NCBI GenBank assembly: GCA_023488905.1 | Contig: JAMDCQ010000014.1 | Span: 139,199 to 203,198, forward strand | Reading direction: 5' to 3' | Origin: Candidatus Bathyarchaeota archaeon | GTDB lineage: Archaea; Thermoproteota; Bathyarchaeia; Bathyarchaeales; Bathycorpusculaceae | Length of the DNA: 64,000 bases | Part shown: positions 43,375 through 51,814 of the stretch, in pieces | Layout of the letters: each line of letters starts with the position of its first letter | Numbering within the stretch: the first letter of the stretch is position 1 | Program-made: the position numbers and the translations under genes | Notes under the pieces: generated by a model | The model's database searches: none | Told to the model about the DNA's origin: nothing | Seen by the model: the letters and a program-made list of their open reading frames with translations, nothing else

Positions 43375-43488
43375 TTTTAAGTACCTTCAGCCAACCATTT
43401 AGCTGATGGGCTAATTAAGAATTATGTTAGGGATTGTCAAGATAATTATGTGTTAAAGGTGTTTTTGACCCTGATTTTCGGTTCCCCG

Positions 43489-43656
43489 TCATGGAATTTC
43501 TGTCAGGTTGTCACGTAGAGCTAACCAACGCTTAACCTCAAGTCCAGTGCACTTGCCTTTCCCAAGCCAGTTGTCCCCGTACTTGTTTTTAAGTTTCTCG
43601 TCGTAGGACGCGAATGTTTCTGATTCGCTGACTTCTACGCTTTCTTTCTTCTTCAA
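43489..43656 (-). CDS. Conserved-looking 55-residue small protein
   Basis: A TTG start nine bases after GGAG opens a 55-residue frame, MKKKESVEVSESETFASYDE then KLKNKYGDNWLGKGKCTGLE and VKRWLALRDNLTEIP. It is amphipathic and charged, with no signal peptide, and fills an otherwise empty 390-bp gap. Codon use and the clean RBS support a real gene. It resembles small phage or chromosomal adaptors in composition but I do not recognise the family. Confidence 0.6.
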   Translation of the reverse strand: MKKKESVEVSESETFASYDEKLKNKYGDNWLGKGKCTGLEVKRWLALRDNLTEIP

Positions 43657-43765
43657 CTATTGTAACTCCAGTTGACCCATTGTTGCATACGTTTGACTGG
43701 ATTTCTACCTTTCGCCTAATTCATGTGCATAACACATAAGTGCAAACTATAGATAACTCTCAAAT

Positions 43766-44239
43766 ATGGACAATAAATTTACTCCTGATCTTATTGCGCC
43801 GTGTGGCATGAACTGCGGCGTCTGCAAAGCTTACCTCGCTTATTCACGTGGTGTGCCCTACAAGAAAGGCGAAGTGTCCCATTGCTCAGGATGTTTGGTG
43901 CGCAACAAAAACTGTGCCTTCATCAAACGGGACTGCCCCAAAAAAGTAGGCAAACAACTCCGCTTCTGCCACGAATGTCCAGAAATGCCCTGCAAACAGT
44001 TAGCCAAAATAGACGCGCTGTACAGTTCCCGTTACGACATGAGCATGGTTGAAAACCAAAAGATGATCAAAGAAAAAGGCATGGATGCTTTCCTTGCTAG
44101 TCAAGCTGAAAAGTACCGTTGCCCAAGCTGTGGAGACGTGGTTTCGGTGCATGACGGAAAATGTTATGCTTGCGGTTATCAGGGTGAAGCTCCGATTAAG
44201 AAAGTTGGCAGGGCACGGTGGGTGCCCAACAAGAAATAA
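43766..44239 (+). CDS. DUF3795 zinc/iron-cluster protein
   Basis: A 157-residue Cys-rich protein of the DUF3795 family, common in methanogens and other archaea. Cys groups: APCGMNCGVCKAYLAY, HCSGCLVRNKNCAFIKRDCP, RFCHECPEMPCKQL, and a C-terminal zinc ribbon (CPSCGDVV and CYACGYQ). The family is of unknown function but clearly metal-binding. A TATA-like element and the ATG suggest a leaderless message. It precedes the R1 cluster. Confidence 0.88.
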   Translation: MDNKFTPDLIAPCGMNCGVCKAYLAYSRGVPYKKGEVSHCSGCLVRNKNCAFIKRDCPKKVGKQLRFCHECPEMPCKQLAKIDALYSSRYDMSMVENQKMIKEKGMDAFLASQAEKYRCPSCGDVVSVHDGKCYACGYQGEAPIKKVGRARWVPNKK

Positions 44240-44242
44240 ACT

Positions 44243-44412
44243 GTTGCTCTCTGCTGACTAGACCCCCCTTATTTAAAGGCGCATACGAAAACGTATGAGG
44301 GCCAACTGGAATCACGCGACCTCTTAGGGCTGACCACCCCTCCCTTATATAAAGAACCGAAAGAGCCAGCGCTTGCTGCTCTGCCAATAGACCCTATCCC
44401 CTACATAAGCGA
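44243..44412 (+). repeat. R1 repeat, three tandem TATA-like units
   Basis: Units end in CCCCCCTTATTTAAAG (44263-44278), CCCTTATATAAAG (44342-44354) and CCCCTACATAAGCG (44398-44411). The first is followed by the hairpin CATACG-AAAA-CGTATG (44282-44297) and the second preceded by CACGCGACCTCTTAGGGCTG. First-to-second spacing is 76 bp, the same as in the 2846-3010 cluster. It lies directly upstream of the lactate-racemase-like gene. Confidence 0.78.
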
Positions 44413-44495
44413 AAAACTGTTTCAGAACAATTTTTGGATTGACAAGGCTTAATAGTTTCTTGCGCCGTGTAACTTCAATTATACGTGACTCGGCT

Positions 44496-45779
44496 ATGGT
44501 TGATGTTTGGCTTCCCTACGGAAAAACCGATGTGTGTGTTCGAGTTCCAGCCCGAAACCTGCTTGGAACAATCGAACCCAAAGACCGCCCTGGCGCACCT
44601 GACCAGAAGGCAGAGGTTGAACGCGCCCTAAAAGAACCCATCGCATCAAAACGCCTCTCTGAAATCGCAAAACCCGAATCCAAAGTCGCCATAGTAGTAG
44701 ACGACGCCACACGCAGTACCCCAAGCGAGCGGATGCTTATCCCAGTCCTCGCCGAGTTGAATGCTGCAGGCGTCAAAGACGAGAACGTCACAGTTATTTT
44801 TGGCTGCGGCACCCACCGAGCCGTCAAACCTGAAGAAGCCACGCAGCTTTTGGGTGCTGAAGTCTCAAACCGAATCAAAGCCATAAACCACAACGCGACA
44901 GCCCAAGACTTAGTCTACATTGGCACCACCAAAACACACGGCAACAAAGTGCACGTTAACCGCATCTTCGCAGAAGCAGACGTAAAAGTGCTGCTGGGCG
45001 ATGTGCAATATCACTATTATGCGGGTTTTGGCGGGGGAAGAAAAAGTGTGCTGCCAGCAATCAGCGGCGTAGAAACCATCAGACACAACCACGCCCTGCT
45101 TTTGAACGCTAACTCCACTGCGGGCAACTTGGAAAATAACCCTGTGCACATCGATATGACTGAAGCCGCACGGCTAGCCAAAGTGGACTTCATCCTTAAT
45201 GTGGTTGAGAATAAGAAGGGTGAAATCGTCAAAGCGTTCGCGGGGGAATTGGAAGCCGCATTCTTGGAGGCTACTAAACTCGTGGATGAAATGTACCGTG
45301 TCACAGTGGATCGCCGAGCCGACATAATCGTCGTCAGCGCAGGCGGCTACCCATGGGATTTAACGCTCTATCAGGCACTCAAAGGAATGGACGCCTCCCT
45401 AGACGCTGTTAAACGGGGCGGAGTCATCATATTAGTCGCGGAATGCTTCGAAGGCCACGGCAACCAAGTGTTCTATGACTGGATGTCCCGTCTGGGAGAA
45501 ATCAAGAACATGGAGCGGGAGCTTAAACGCAACTTCATCATAGGCGGTCAGCGCGCGTACTACCTGCTAAAGGCGCTGCTCAATCATCAAATTATTTTGG
45601 TGTCCTCGATGCCTGACTTTTACGCTACCAGCATTTTTAAGCTCAAAACCGCACGAGCAGTCAATGACGCCTTAAACGATGCGTTCAAGATTACGGGTTC
45701 AGCGTCTCGTGTTTGGGCTATGCCTCAGGGAAGCAACACGCTGCCAGTTTACAAGGCTCCTGAGGAAAACAAAGCTTAA
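44496..45779 (+). CDS. LarA-type nickel-dependent racemase/epimerase domain protein
   Basis: A 427-residue protein of the lactate racemase family, which uses a nickel pincer cofactor to move a hydrogen on 2-hydroxy acids. Motifs: VVDDATRSTPSERMLIPVLA, IFGCGTHRAVKPEEATQLLG, VYIGTTKTHGNKVHVNRIFA and YAGFGGGRKSVLPAISGVET. ATG 44496 is preferred over a frame opening at 44439, because a TATA-like GGCTTAATAG lies about 25 bp before a plausible transcript start near 44475. LarB/C/E genes for the cofactor are not in the window. Confidence 0.85.
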   Translation: MVDVWLPYGKTDVCVRVPARNLLGTIEPKDRPGAPDQKAEVERALKEPIASKRLSEIAKPESKVAIVVDDATRSTPSERMLIPVLAELNAAGVKDENVTVIFGCGTHRAVKPEEATQLLGAEVSNRIKAINHNATAQDLVYIGTTKTHGNKVHVNRIFAEADVKVLLGDVQYHYYAGFGGGRKSVLPAISGVETIRHNHALLLNANSTAGNLENNPVHIDMTEAARLAKVDFILNVVENKKGEIVKAFAGELEAAFLEATKLVDEMYRVTVDRRADIIVVSAGGYPWDLTLYQALKGMDASLDAVKRGGVIILVAECFEGHGNQVFYDWMSRLGEIKNMERELKRNFIIGGQRAYYLLKALLNHQIILVSSMPDFYATSIFKLKTARAVNDALNDAFKITGSASRVWAMPQGSNTLPVYKAPEENKA

Positions 45780-45878
45780 AAACGCCGTATTCTTGTGGGT
45801 TATGTCGGCGTATGGTTGATGTTTAAAGCGTAACCTTTAAGTCTCAACGCTGAAATTCTGTTTAGGCAAGGCGAAACG

Positions 45879-46358
45879 ATGCAACCGTCTCTCATGCTAC
45901 GCAAATTCACTCCAGATGACCTTCAAAATGTCATGCAAATCAACCGCGTCTGCTTACCAGAGAACTACACAGACTTTTTCTTTGTAGACCTACATCAGCG
46001 GTTCCCTGAGACCTTCATTATTGCTGAAGAGAACGGCAAAATCATGGGTTACATCATGTGCCGCATCGAGGTGGGCTTGTCAAACTTTGGTTTCGGCGGG
46101 CTAGTTCGCAAAGGGCATGTGGTTTCCATTGCGGTTTTGCCTCAGTATAGAAGAAGAGGCGTCGCTAAAGCCATAATCAACAAGTCGCTCGAAGGTATGA
46201 TGTACTATAAGGCTAAGCAGGGCTTTTTAGAGGTCCGCGTAACCAACGAATCCGCGATTTCACTATACAAGAATCTGGGTTTCGAGATCACCCGAACCAT
46301 CAACGGATACTACAGCGACGGCGAAGACGCCTACGTCATGACCAAAAAGCTATCCTAA
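45879..46358 (+). CDS. GNAT acetyltransferase, RimI/Ard1-like
   Basis: A 159-residue N-acetyltransferase. The acetyl-CoA motif is VVSIAVLPQYRRRGVAKAII (near residue 85-104), preceded by MGYIMCRIEVG and followed by EVRVTNESAISLYKNLGFEI. Archaeal RimI/Ard1 homologues acetylate protein N-termini, which fits best; small-molecule acetylation is possible. It is monocistronic. Confidence 0.85.
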   Translation: MQPSLMLRKFTPDDLQNVMQINRVCLPENYTDFFFVDLHQRFPETFIIAEENGKIMGYIMCRIEVGLSNFGFGGLVRKGHVVSIAVLPQYRRRGVAKAIINKSLEGMMYYKAKQGFLEVRVTNESAISLYKNLGFEITRTINGYYSDGEDAYVMTKKLS

Positions 46359-46383
46359 TTTTCAGCTAAAACCCAACAGGTAG

Positions 46384-47025
46384 TTAAGCTGTTTTTATGC
46401 TCAATTGAGGTTTAGGATGCATCATTCTGCGGGTTAAAACTATGGGAATAACCAAGTTTAAGGCTGCAGTTACGGCTAATAACTCGAAACGGACATTTGC
46501 CGCCAAGGTTGCGGTGTGCACGAACACTTGGAAGTTCTGGGCGCCAGCGAAGAGGTTCATCAGGCTCATACTCATAGAAATCATTGTTAAGGGAATGGCA
46601 GCATAGAAAGAGATGTTTTCTTTGAGCCTAAACAGCAACACATAAGAAAACAATAGGGAGGGCCCATAAAACGCGAAAGCACCTAAAATTCCCAAAGGCC
46701 ACCCCAGCGGGTTCAGTTCAATCGCTAAGCCAGTTATGTCGATAGCGTAGAAGGTTGTGAGTAAATCGTAGCTCCAGAACGCTAAGGCGACGCCTTGGAA
46801 TGCGAAGAGAACAGTGCGCCACTTCGCCACTCCATCTGGGGTTACGGTGTTGCTGAGGTTTTTGAGTTTGAGGTAGAGTATGCTGGTCGCTGGGATAAGC
46901 AGGACAAGCAGGTAAGCTAAGCCTAGCCATGCATCACCGCCGCGAACGAGCGCAACGATGTTGAATATCCATACTAACCCAGTGGCAACGAGAAAGCCCT
47001 GAGCTAAGCTTTTCAGAGACCCCAC
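46384..47025 (-). CDS. Six-helix membrane protein of unknown function
   Basis: A 213-residue protein with about six hydrophobic helices: residues 10-27, 33-52, 70-92, 105-130, 141-165 and 179-200. It has no charged motif suggestive of catalysis, and no signal peptide is needed. It stands alone on the minus strand between the acetyltransferase and methylglyoxal synthase genes. I do not recognise it; an archaeal-lineage membrane protein. Confidence 0.6.
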   Translation of the reverse strand: MGSLKSLAQGFLVATGLVWIFNIVALVRGGDAWLGLAYLLVLLIPATSILYLKLKNLSNTVTPDGVAKWRTVLFAFQGVALAFWSYDLLTTFYAIDITGLAIELNPLGWPLGILGAFAFYGPSLLFSYVLLFRLKENISFYAAIPLTMISMSMSLMNLFAGAQNFQVFVHTATLAANVRFELLAVTAALNLVIPIVLTRRMMHPKPQLSIKTA

Positions 47026-47169
47026 TACTCTTTTATCTCCCCAAATACGCCTTAAGGGATGGTTACTTAAATAACCATATTCCCAAAAGCCGTACGCCGC
47101 GAACTGTTGTACAACGCAACAATTAATAGGTTAATCTCAGTGACGCATGTAGTAAAGGAAGACAATATC

Positions 47170-47625
47170 ATGAAGCCACAAGCTATAATTAAACACAAAA
47201 AACGAATCGCCCTCGTAGCCCACGACAACAAAAAACAAGACATGCTTGAATGGGCAAAATACAACTTGGGCACCCTGCAGCAGCATTTCCTCTACGCAAC
47301 AGGCACCACGGGCAAGCTGCTTGAACAGGAACTATGCTTAGACATACACATGCTGGAGTCGGGTCCACTTGGCGGCGACATGCAGGTGGGCGCCCGCATA
47401 GCTGATGGCGACATAGACTTTCTGATCTTCTTCTGGGATCCGCTGGCGCCTTTGCCCCATGACCCCGATGTAAAAGCTCTGTTACGGGTGGCTGTAGTGT
47501 GGAATATCCCGATAGCGATGAATCGTTCCTCAGCTGACTTCATCATATCATCTACGATAATGAACGGGGACTACACGCGAAAGTTACCTGACTACGAATG
47601 CTACAGGCACCGCCTAGACAAGTAA
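47170..47625 (+). CDS. mgsA: Methylglyoxal synthase
   Basis: A 151-residue enzyme converting dihydroxyacetone phosphate to methylglyoxal, a bypass that relieves sugar-phosphate stress. The catalytic motifs are GTTGKLLEQEL, GPLGGDMQVGARIADGDIDF (Asp in the active site) and PLPHDPDVKAL (His and Asp). The ATG at 47170 with AAAGGA upstream is preferred over one 21 codons earlier, and gives the usual length. Phosphate allostery is known for the family. It is monocistronic. Confidence 0.93.
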   Translation: MKPQAIIKHKKRIALVAHDNKKQDMLEWAKYNLGTLQQHFLYATGTTGKLLEQELCLDIHMLESGPLGGDMQVGARIADGDIDFLIFFWDPLAPLPHDPDVKALLRVAVVWNIPIAMNRSSADFIISSTIMNGDYTRKLPDYECYRHRLDK

Positions 47626-47657
47626 CCACACTTTTTTGTGGCTTTGAAGTGACGACC

Positions 47658-47948
47658 TCACTGCTTTTTCAGTATAGCTAAGAACTCGTCTATCGGCGCG
47701 GCAGGCATACTCATGATGTGTACTGTTCCTCTGGAACCCAACTCTATCGAGACACGAGTTATTGTTTCGTTGTTGGGTGCTTCAACGATGTTGACGAAGT
47801 CGTAGCGTCCCAGAACAGAATACTGCTGCAGAACCTTAGCGCCGAAGGCTTCAATTTCTTTGTTGACTTCTTTTATTCGGTCAGGTCTTTCCTTGAGGGT
47901 TTTTCTGCCCTCCGAGGTTAAAGTAGATAAAAGAATGTAGATGGGCAT
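47658..47948 (-). CDS. GYD-domain protein
   Basis: A 96-residue protein of the GYD family (PF08734), a ferredoxin-like fold: MPIYILLSTLTSEGRKTLKE, LQQYSVLGRYDFVNIVEAPN with the name-giving Gly-Arg-Tyr-Asp, and GTVHIMSMPAAPIDEFLAIL. ATG 47948 is chosen because GGGAG precedes it. The family is widespread in archaea and its role is unknown. It precedes the ribosomal stalk operon's 3' end on the same strand. Confidence 0.85.
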   Translation of the reverse strand: MPIYILLSTLTSEGRKTLKERPDRIKEVNKEIEAFGAKVLQQYSVLGRYDFVNIVEAPNNETITRVSIELGSRGTVHIMSMPAAPIDEFLAILKKQ

Positions 47949-48055
47949 AAAAATCTCCCAAAAAAGAGGAGTTTGCGCCGCAATTAAGGATTTCGAATTC
48001 AACCAGTTAGCGATTTAGCTACAACAAATAGGAAAAATAATAAAGAGAGGGCTGT

Positions 48056-48913
48056 TTATGCAGCCTTGGGTTTGGCTTTTGCGCTGAGGCTTGTTGCTTC
48101 GGCGTTGGCTTTGCGGATGAGGTCTGCGATGGTTTCTTTGGTGGGGATAGCTGCGCTGACTGAGAGTGCAACTGCTTTTTGGTGTGCACGCTGGAGTAGC
48201 GGCTTGATGGTGTCTTTGCTTGCGTATCCGATTTCAAGTGCTAATGCGAATGCTTCTTGGTTGCTGACTTCGACGCTGCGTTTGGTTGCGGCTACGTCTA
48301 CTTTGAGTTGGTCGCCTGTAATCATGAGTCCGTTGTCGAAGACTGCACGCATCGAGATGCCTAATTCAACGGCTTTTACGCCGAGTTTTGACAGCACACC
48401 TGCTAAGCGTTCGTTGATGACTTCGCCTCTGCGCACAACGAGTGTGTCTTTGCTGACCCATACGCTGCCGTTTTCGATTTTGGTGGGTAAGCCGACGGCG
48501 TTGAGTTGGCTGATAACGGGTCCTGGTGGTTGACCGGTGTTGCTGGCTGGAATAACAACATCCATCGCTGCTATATCGCCTGATTTGGCAGTGGTTTTAA
48601 CTTTACCCTTCTCAAGCAATAGCGCCAGTTTGAAGGGGTTGAGGTCAGTGAATAAGAAGACGTTTGATCCTTCCAAGTATTCCTCAAGCTTTTTGAGTTC
48701 AGCTTGGTTCATCTCTTCGAGGGCGATTTTGATGAGAGTGTTCTTTAGTACGCGGAGGTAAACTTGGCCTTTCATGCTTTTCTTGAGTTCTTGGAGTTGT
48801 GAAGCGCGTACCTTCTTGAGGCTGGCGATGCCGACGGATTTGTATTCTTTGAATATTTCTTTGATCGCTTCTACTTCGGTTGATTTCTGCTCTAATACTT
48901 GTTGGGATGGCAT
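48056..48913 (-). CDS. rpl10: Ribosomal protein uL10 (P0)
   Basis: A 285-residue stalk base protein that binds 23S rRNA and anchors L12/P1 dimers. The N-terminal RNA-binding part (EIFKEYKSVGIASLKKVRAS, KGQVYLRVLKNTLIKIAL) and the archaeal insertion (LVVRRGEVINERLAGVLSKLG and GVKAVELGISMRAVFDNGLM) are present. It ends in a Lys/Ala tail rather than the usual acidic stretch and LFG-like tip. The gene for L12/P1 does not follow, an unusual order. It is the last gene of the SecE-Spt5-uL11-uL1-uL10 operon. Confidence 0.9.
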   Translation of the reverse strand: MPSQQVLEQKSTEVEAIKEIFKEYKSVGIASLKKVRASQLQELKKSMKGQVYLRVLKNTLIKIALEEMNQAELKKLEEYLEGSNVFLFTDLNPFKLALLLEKGKVKTTAKSGDIAAMDVVIPASNTGQPPGPVISQLNAVGLPTKIENGSVWVSKDTLVVRRGEVINERLAGVLSKLGVKAVELGISMRAVFDNGLMITGDQLKVDVAATKRSVEVSNQEAFALALEIGYASKDTIKPLLQRAHQKAVALSVSAAIPTKETIADLIRKANAEATSLSAKAKPKAA

Positions 48914-48928
48914 GATTCTTCTCTCAGT

Positions 48929-49579
48929 TTATGGTTTAATTTTGACTGGCTCGCCCATGCTGGTTTTGATGAACGCGTACTTTACGTTCTTTAGTCCACG
49001 TTTTAGTTTGCCGTCGAGGACGCGAAGAACCACCATCGTGTTGTCGGTGAGGTCTTCGTCTTTCATCTGTTGCGAGCCGATGGGAACTTGAATAATTGGC
49101 TGGTTGCGCATGCGGACAACGACTGTCTTGCGGTGTTTTGCGATCAAGGCAACGATGTCTGCGTTTGGTGCAACTGGAACGGGCATTTTGCCTCTTGGAC
49201 CCAGAACTGGACCCAAAATCCTACCGACCAGCGGCATCAAAGGCGCTTCCGCAATGAACACGTCATATTGACTTGCGATTTGGCGCAGTTCCTTCTTTTT
49301 GCCGTTTAAGCCATCTAGGTCTGCGCGTTCAACTACGCGGTCAGCGCCAGAGTTCTTTGCTTTTAATGCGAATTCACCGGAAGCAATAACACAGACACTG
49401 TTGGGTTTTAGTGTGTCGTGTGGAAGTTCGACGATTTCTTGGATTTTGCCTTCGGGAGATTTCATGTCGATTTCTTGGATGTCGAGAATCAGGTCTATGG
49501 TCTGGTTGAATTTTTTGTCTCCAGCTTTAGACTTTGCCTGTTTTATTGCTTCAGATATGGTCTTGTTGTCTAGGGGCAT
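48929..49579 (-). CDS. rpl1: Ribosomal protein uL1
   Basis: A 216-residue L1-stalk protein that also regulates its operon in archaea by binding mRNA. The two-domain pattern is clear: KSKAGDKKFNQTIDLILDIQ, APLMPLVGRILGPVLGPRGK (RNA-binding), and ADIVALIAKHRKTVVVRMRN with VPIGSQQMKDEDL. ATG 49579 is preferred to one six codons upstream since GAGG precedes it. It lies 15 bp before uL10 and 40 bp after uL11. Confidence 0.92.
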   Translation of the reverse strand: MPLDNKTISEAIKQAKSKAGDKKFNQTIDLILDIQEIDMKSPEGKIQEIVELPHDTLKPNSVCVIASGEFALKAKNSGADRVVERADLDGLNGKKKELRQIASQYDVFIAEAPLMPLVGRILGPVLGPRGKMPVPVAPNADIVALIAKHRKTVVVRMRNQPIIQVPIGSQQMKDEDLTDNTMVVLRVLDGKLKRGLKNVKYAFIKTSMGEPVKIKP

Positions 49580-49636
49580 TTTTAAGCCTCGTGCCAATAG
49601 GGGATAATAAACCCATTATAAAAATATTCGCTTAGG

Positions 49637-50119
49637 TTAAGCGAATAGTTTATCGTAGGTGCCAGAATCGATTTCGCTCTGGACTTCTCGGGGGTCTTTG
49701 CCTTCTACGGTTACGCCCATGCTTACGCATGTACCGAGAAGCTCTTTGGTAGCATTCTTGGTGTCAGGTGCCAAGAGTTGAGGACCTTTAATCTTAGCGA
49801 TTTTAACCAGTTGCTCCATGGTTAAGTCGCCTGCCTTGACACTGTTAGGTGTACCGGAGCCTTTCTCGATTTTTAATTCGGCAACGATGAGTGCAGATGC
49901 AGTGGGTGTACCGACGCTGATTTCGAAGGTTTTCTCTTCAGGGTCAACACTCACCTTAACGGGAACTTTCATTCCAGCATAGTCTTTGGTAACTTCGTTG
50001 ATTTTGTTGACGACTGCAACGATGTTGACACCTAAGGGACCAAGAGCTGGACCCAATGGTGGACCTGCGTTGGCTTGACCGCCGCTGACGATTAATTCTA
50101 CAACTTTTTTATCTGCCAT
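49637..50119 (-). CDS. rpl11: Ribosomal protein uL11
   Basis: A 160-residue protein of the GTPase-associated centre. The N-terminal domain shows [20 protein letters not shown] and the C-terminal rRNA-binding domain [40 protein letters not shown]. Archaeal length is normal. RBS and a short spacer link it to Spt5 upstream (11 bp) in the operon. Confidence 0.95.
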   Translation of the reverse strand: MADKKVVELIVSGGQANAGPPLGPALGPLGVNIVAVVNKINEVTKDYAGMKVPVKVSVDPEEKTFEISVGTPTASALIVAELKIEKGSGTPNSVKAGDLTMEQLVKIAKIKGPQLLAPDTKNATKELLGTCVSMGVTVEGKDPREVQSEIDSGTYDKLFA

Positions 50120-50130
50120 AGGTTTTCACT

Positions 50131-50604
50131 TTATGCTTTTGCTTTTTCTACCAGTTTTACATAGTCTGAATGTACTGTGATGGGCAAAGTGAAGGTTGCC
50201 TCAAGCAATTCGAGGGTAACTTCGCCTTTGGATTTGTCGAGCCTTGTGATTTTGGCGCGCATACCTTTGAAGGGTCCACCAGTGATTTCCACCACGTCGT
50301 CTTCGTTGAGGTCTTCCATGACTGGTTTGCGGACGATGTAGCGTTCAATTTCGTTAAAGCTGATGAGACCGGGGATTCTGCTGCGGACGTGACGTACACC
50401 TGAGATGGCTTCTTCTACTAGGTGGGGGCCGTCTGCTTCTATGAATACGTATCCTTTGAGGGTGTCTGGGACAAGAAGAGCTTTGATGGGAACATGGGTC
50501 ATTTCGACTTTGGAGGCAATCAACCGTGCCACGTTGCGTTCTTGTCCAGTGGTGGTTTTGATTGCGAAAATCTTTACTTGTGAGAGCTCTTCTTTTTTGT
50601 CCAT
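50131..50604 (-). CDS. spt5: Transcription elongation factor Spt5 (NusG)
   Basis: A 157-residue NGN-KOW protein that keeps RNA polymerase processive with Spt4. The NGN domain runs about residues 5-90 (KIFAIKTTTGQERNVARLIA, KGYVFIEADGPHLVEEAISG) and the KOW domain about 95-150 (VVEITGGPFKGMRAKITRLD). ATG 50604 is chosen over a GTG three codons upstream. Spt4 is not adjacent. It follows secE by 19 bp. Confidence 0.93.
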   Translation of the reverse strand: MDKKEELSQVKIFAIKTTTGQERNVARLIASKVEMTHVPIKALLVPDTLKGYVFIEADGPHLVEEAISGVRHVRSRIPGLISFNEIERYIVRKPVMEDLNEDDVVEITGGPFKGMRAKITRLDKSKGEVTLELLEATFTLPITVHSDYVKLVEKAKA

Positions 50605-50622
50605 AACAGTCACTTTTGCCGA

Positions 50623-50805
50623 TTAACCTGATGAAGCGCCGCCGGGAATGGCCCAAGACAAGAGTTTGATTACGAAGCCGATTAAGCCGATTACACCGAT
50701 GCCTAGGAGGCTGATTTTGATCGAGAGCCATAGCTCTTCGCGACCTGGTTTTACGGCTAGCTTCAAGGTTCTTGCTGCCTGCGTAAGCCAAGATTTAATT
50801 CCCAT
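50623..50805 (-). CDS. secE: SecE / Sec61-gamma subunit
   Basis: A 60-residue single-span subunit of the translocon. An amphipathic helix (MGIKSWLTQAARTLKLAVKP, GREELWLSIKIS) precedes one membrane helix (LLGIGVIGLIGFVIKLLSWA). The PxxxE pattern is the family signature. It opens the operon with Spt5, as in most archaea, and would pair with SecY at 54.2 kb. Confidence 0.92.
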   Translation of the reverse strand: MGIKSWLTQAARTLKLAVKPGREELWLSIKISLLGIGVIGLIGFVIKLLSWAIPGGASSG

Positions 50806-50912
50806 ATTTACCGCACACTCAAGATTTCATCAGGAATAATAAACGTTTAGGTTTAAAAAACTACTCCACAACCCCTTTTAAACATATCCCCATGGGGGGA
50901 TGAGGATGGTTG

Positions 50913-51743
50913 TTAGACTTTATTGTACGGTAACCCAGCGGTTTCCAAGGCAGAAAGCAAGCCGGGTTTGTCTTCGCTTTTGATGCCTTTCCAATCCAGA
51001 ATCGCCAGCGGCACCTTCTCAAGGGTTTTTTCGACACATTGCTTTATCATGTCGGCATCAATGAATGGAACGGCGTATTTAGGTATCATGTGACCGAAGG
51101 TGGCGACGCCCATCAACGCCATAAGCGTAAATTGCTGATTGTAATGGGTTCCACCGATGCCTAAAACCGCATGGCTATTTGACGCTTCAAAAGTGGCGAC
51201 GGCGGTCATGGTGCTGTGAGCTACCGCTTCCGCTGCCTTGGAATCGCTCCACTGCTCGGGAGTACTGCCCAACTCCACGAACATCGTTGGCACATTCAGG
51301 CTTGGTCCATGATGGGTACATTCATAGCAGACGTCATAGTGGAACAGGTTGAGTTGGTCTTTGTAGTGTGTGAGGGCTTTTAGGACAGATTGCATAGCAA
51401 GTGCGGGCGCAACCGAAACGCTTTTGGGTAATCCGCCGAGTTCTGCATCGCCAAAGTTTCCAGGTGTATGCACGGAGAGGGTGGGTTTGCCGCTTTGGCT
51501 ACTGTGCCGCGAGATGAAAACGACTAGTTTTGTGTTTGGAAACTTTGTGGGCAGGTCTTGGGCGCGGACGGATTCTTCATTTAGGGTTATCAGGTCCACT
51601 TTTTTGCCGTTTACGTCGGCGGTGTAGAGGGGGTTATCTTGGAATGTTGTGGCGGTTTTGTTGAAGATGTAGTTTTTTAGGATTTGTTCTTTGATGTTGA
51701 GGCTTGCAACATCCTTGTCCGAGGCAACCAGCAAAATCATCAA
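50913..51743 (-). CDS. dtdA: D-aminoacyl-tRNA deacylase, archaeal DtdA/DTD2
   Basis: A 276-residue proofreading enzyme that frees tRNA from D-amino acids (the GEK1/DTD2 family of archaea and plants). Motifs: LITLNEESVRAQDLPTKFPN, FISRHSSQSGKPTLSVHTPG, YECTHHGPSLNVPTMFVELG with metal-binding His, and VLGIGGTHYNQQF. Length is typical. It may follow the secE operon region but is separated by about 100 bp and has its own start context. Confidence 0.92.
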   Translation of the reverse strand: MMILLVASDKDVASLNIKEQILKNYIFNKTATTFQDNPLYTADVNGKKVDLITLNEESVRAQDLPTKFPNTKLVVFISRHSSQSGKPTLSVHTPGNFGDAELGGLPKSVSVAPALAMQSVLKALTHYKDQLNLFHYDVCYECTHHGPSLNVPTMFVELGSTPEQWSDSKAAEAVAHSTMTAVATFEASNSHAVLGIGGTHYNQQFTLMALMGVATFGHMIPKYAVPFIDADMIKQCVEKTLEKVPLAILDWKGIKSEDKPGLLSALETAGLPYNKV

Positions 51744-51814
51744 GTGTCACTTAGAAGTGATTGAGGGCAGGTGTGGAAAAAGCTTTTGCATAAAGCTTAT
51801 TATTGCATGCTTAA

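Noticed and set aside
44241..44412. CRISPR array or leader
   Set aside because: The units are not identical direct repeats with regular spacers; spacing and internal hairpins fit the dispersed R1 family instead.
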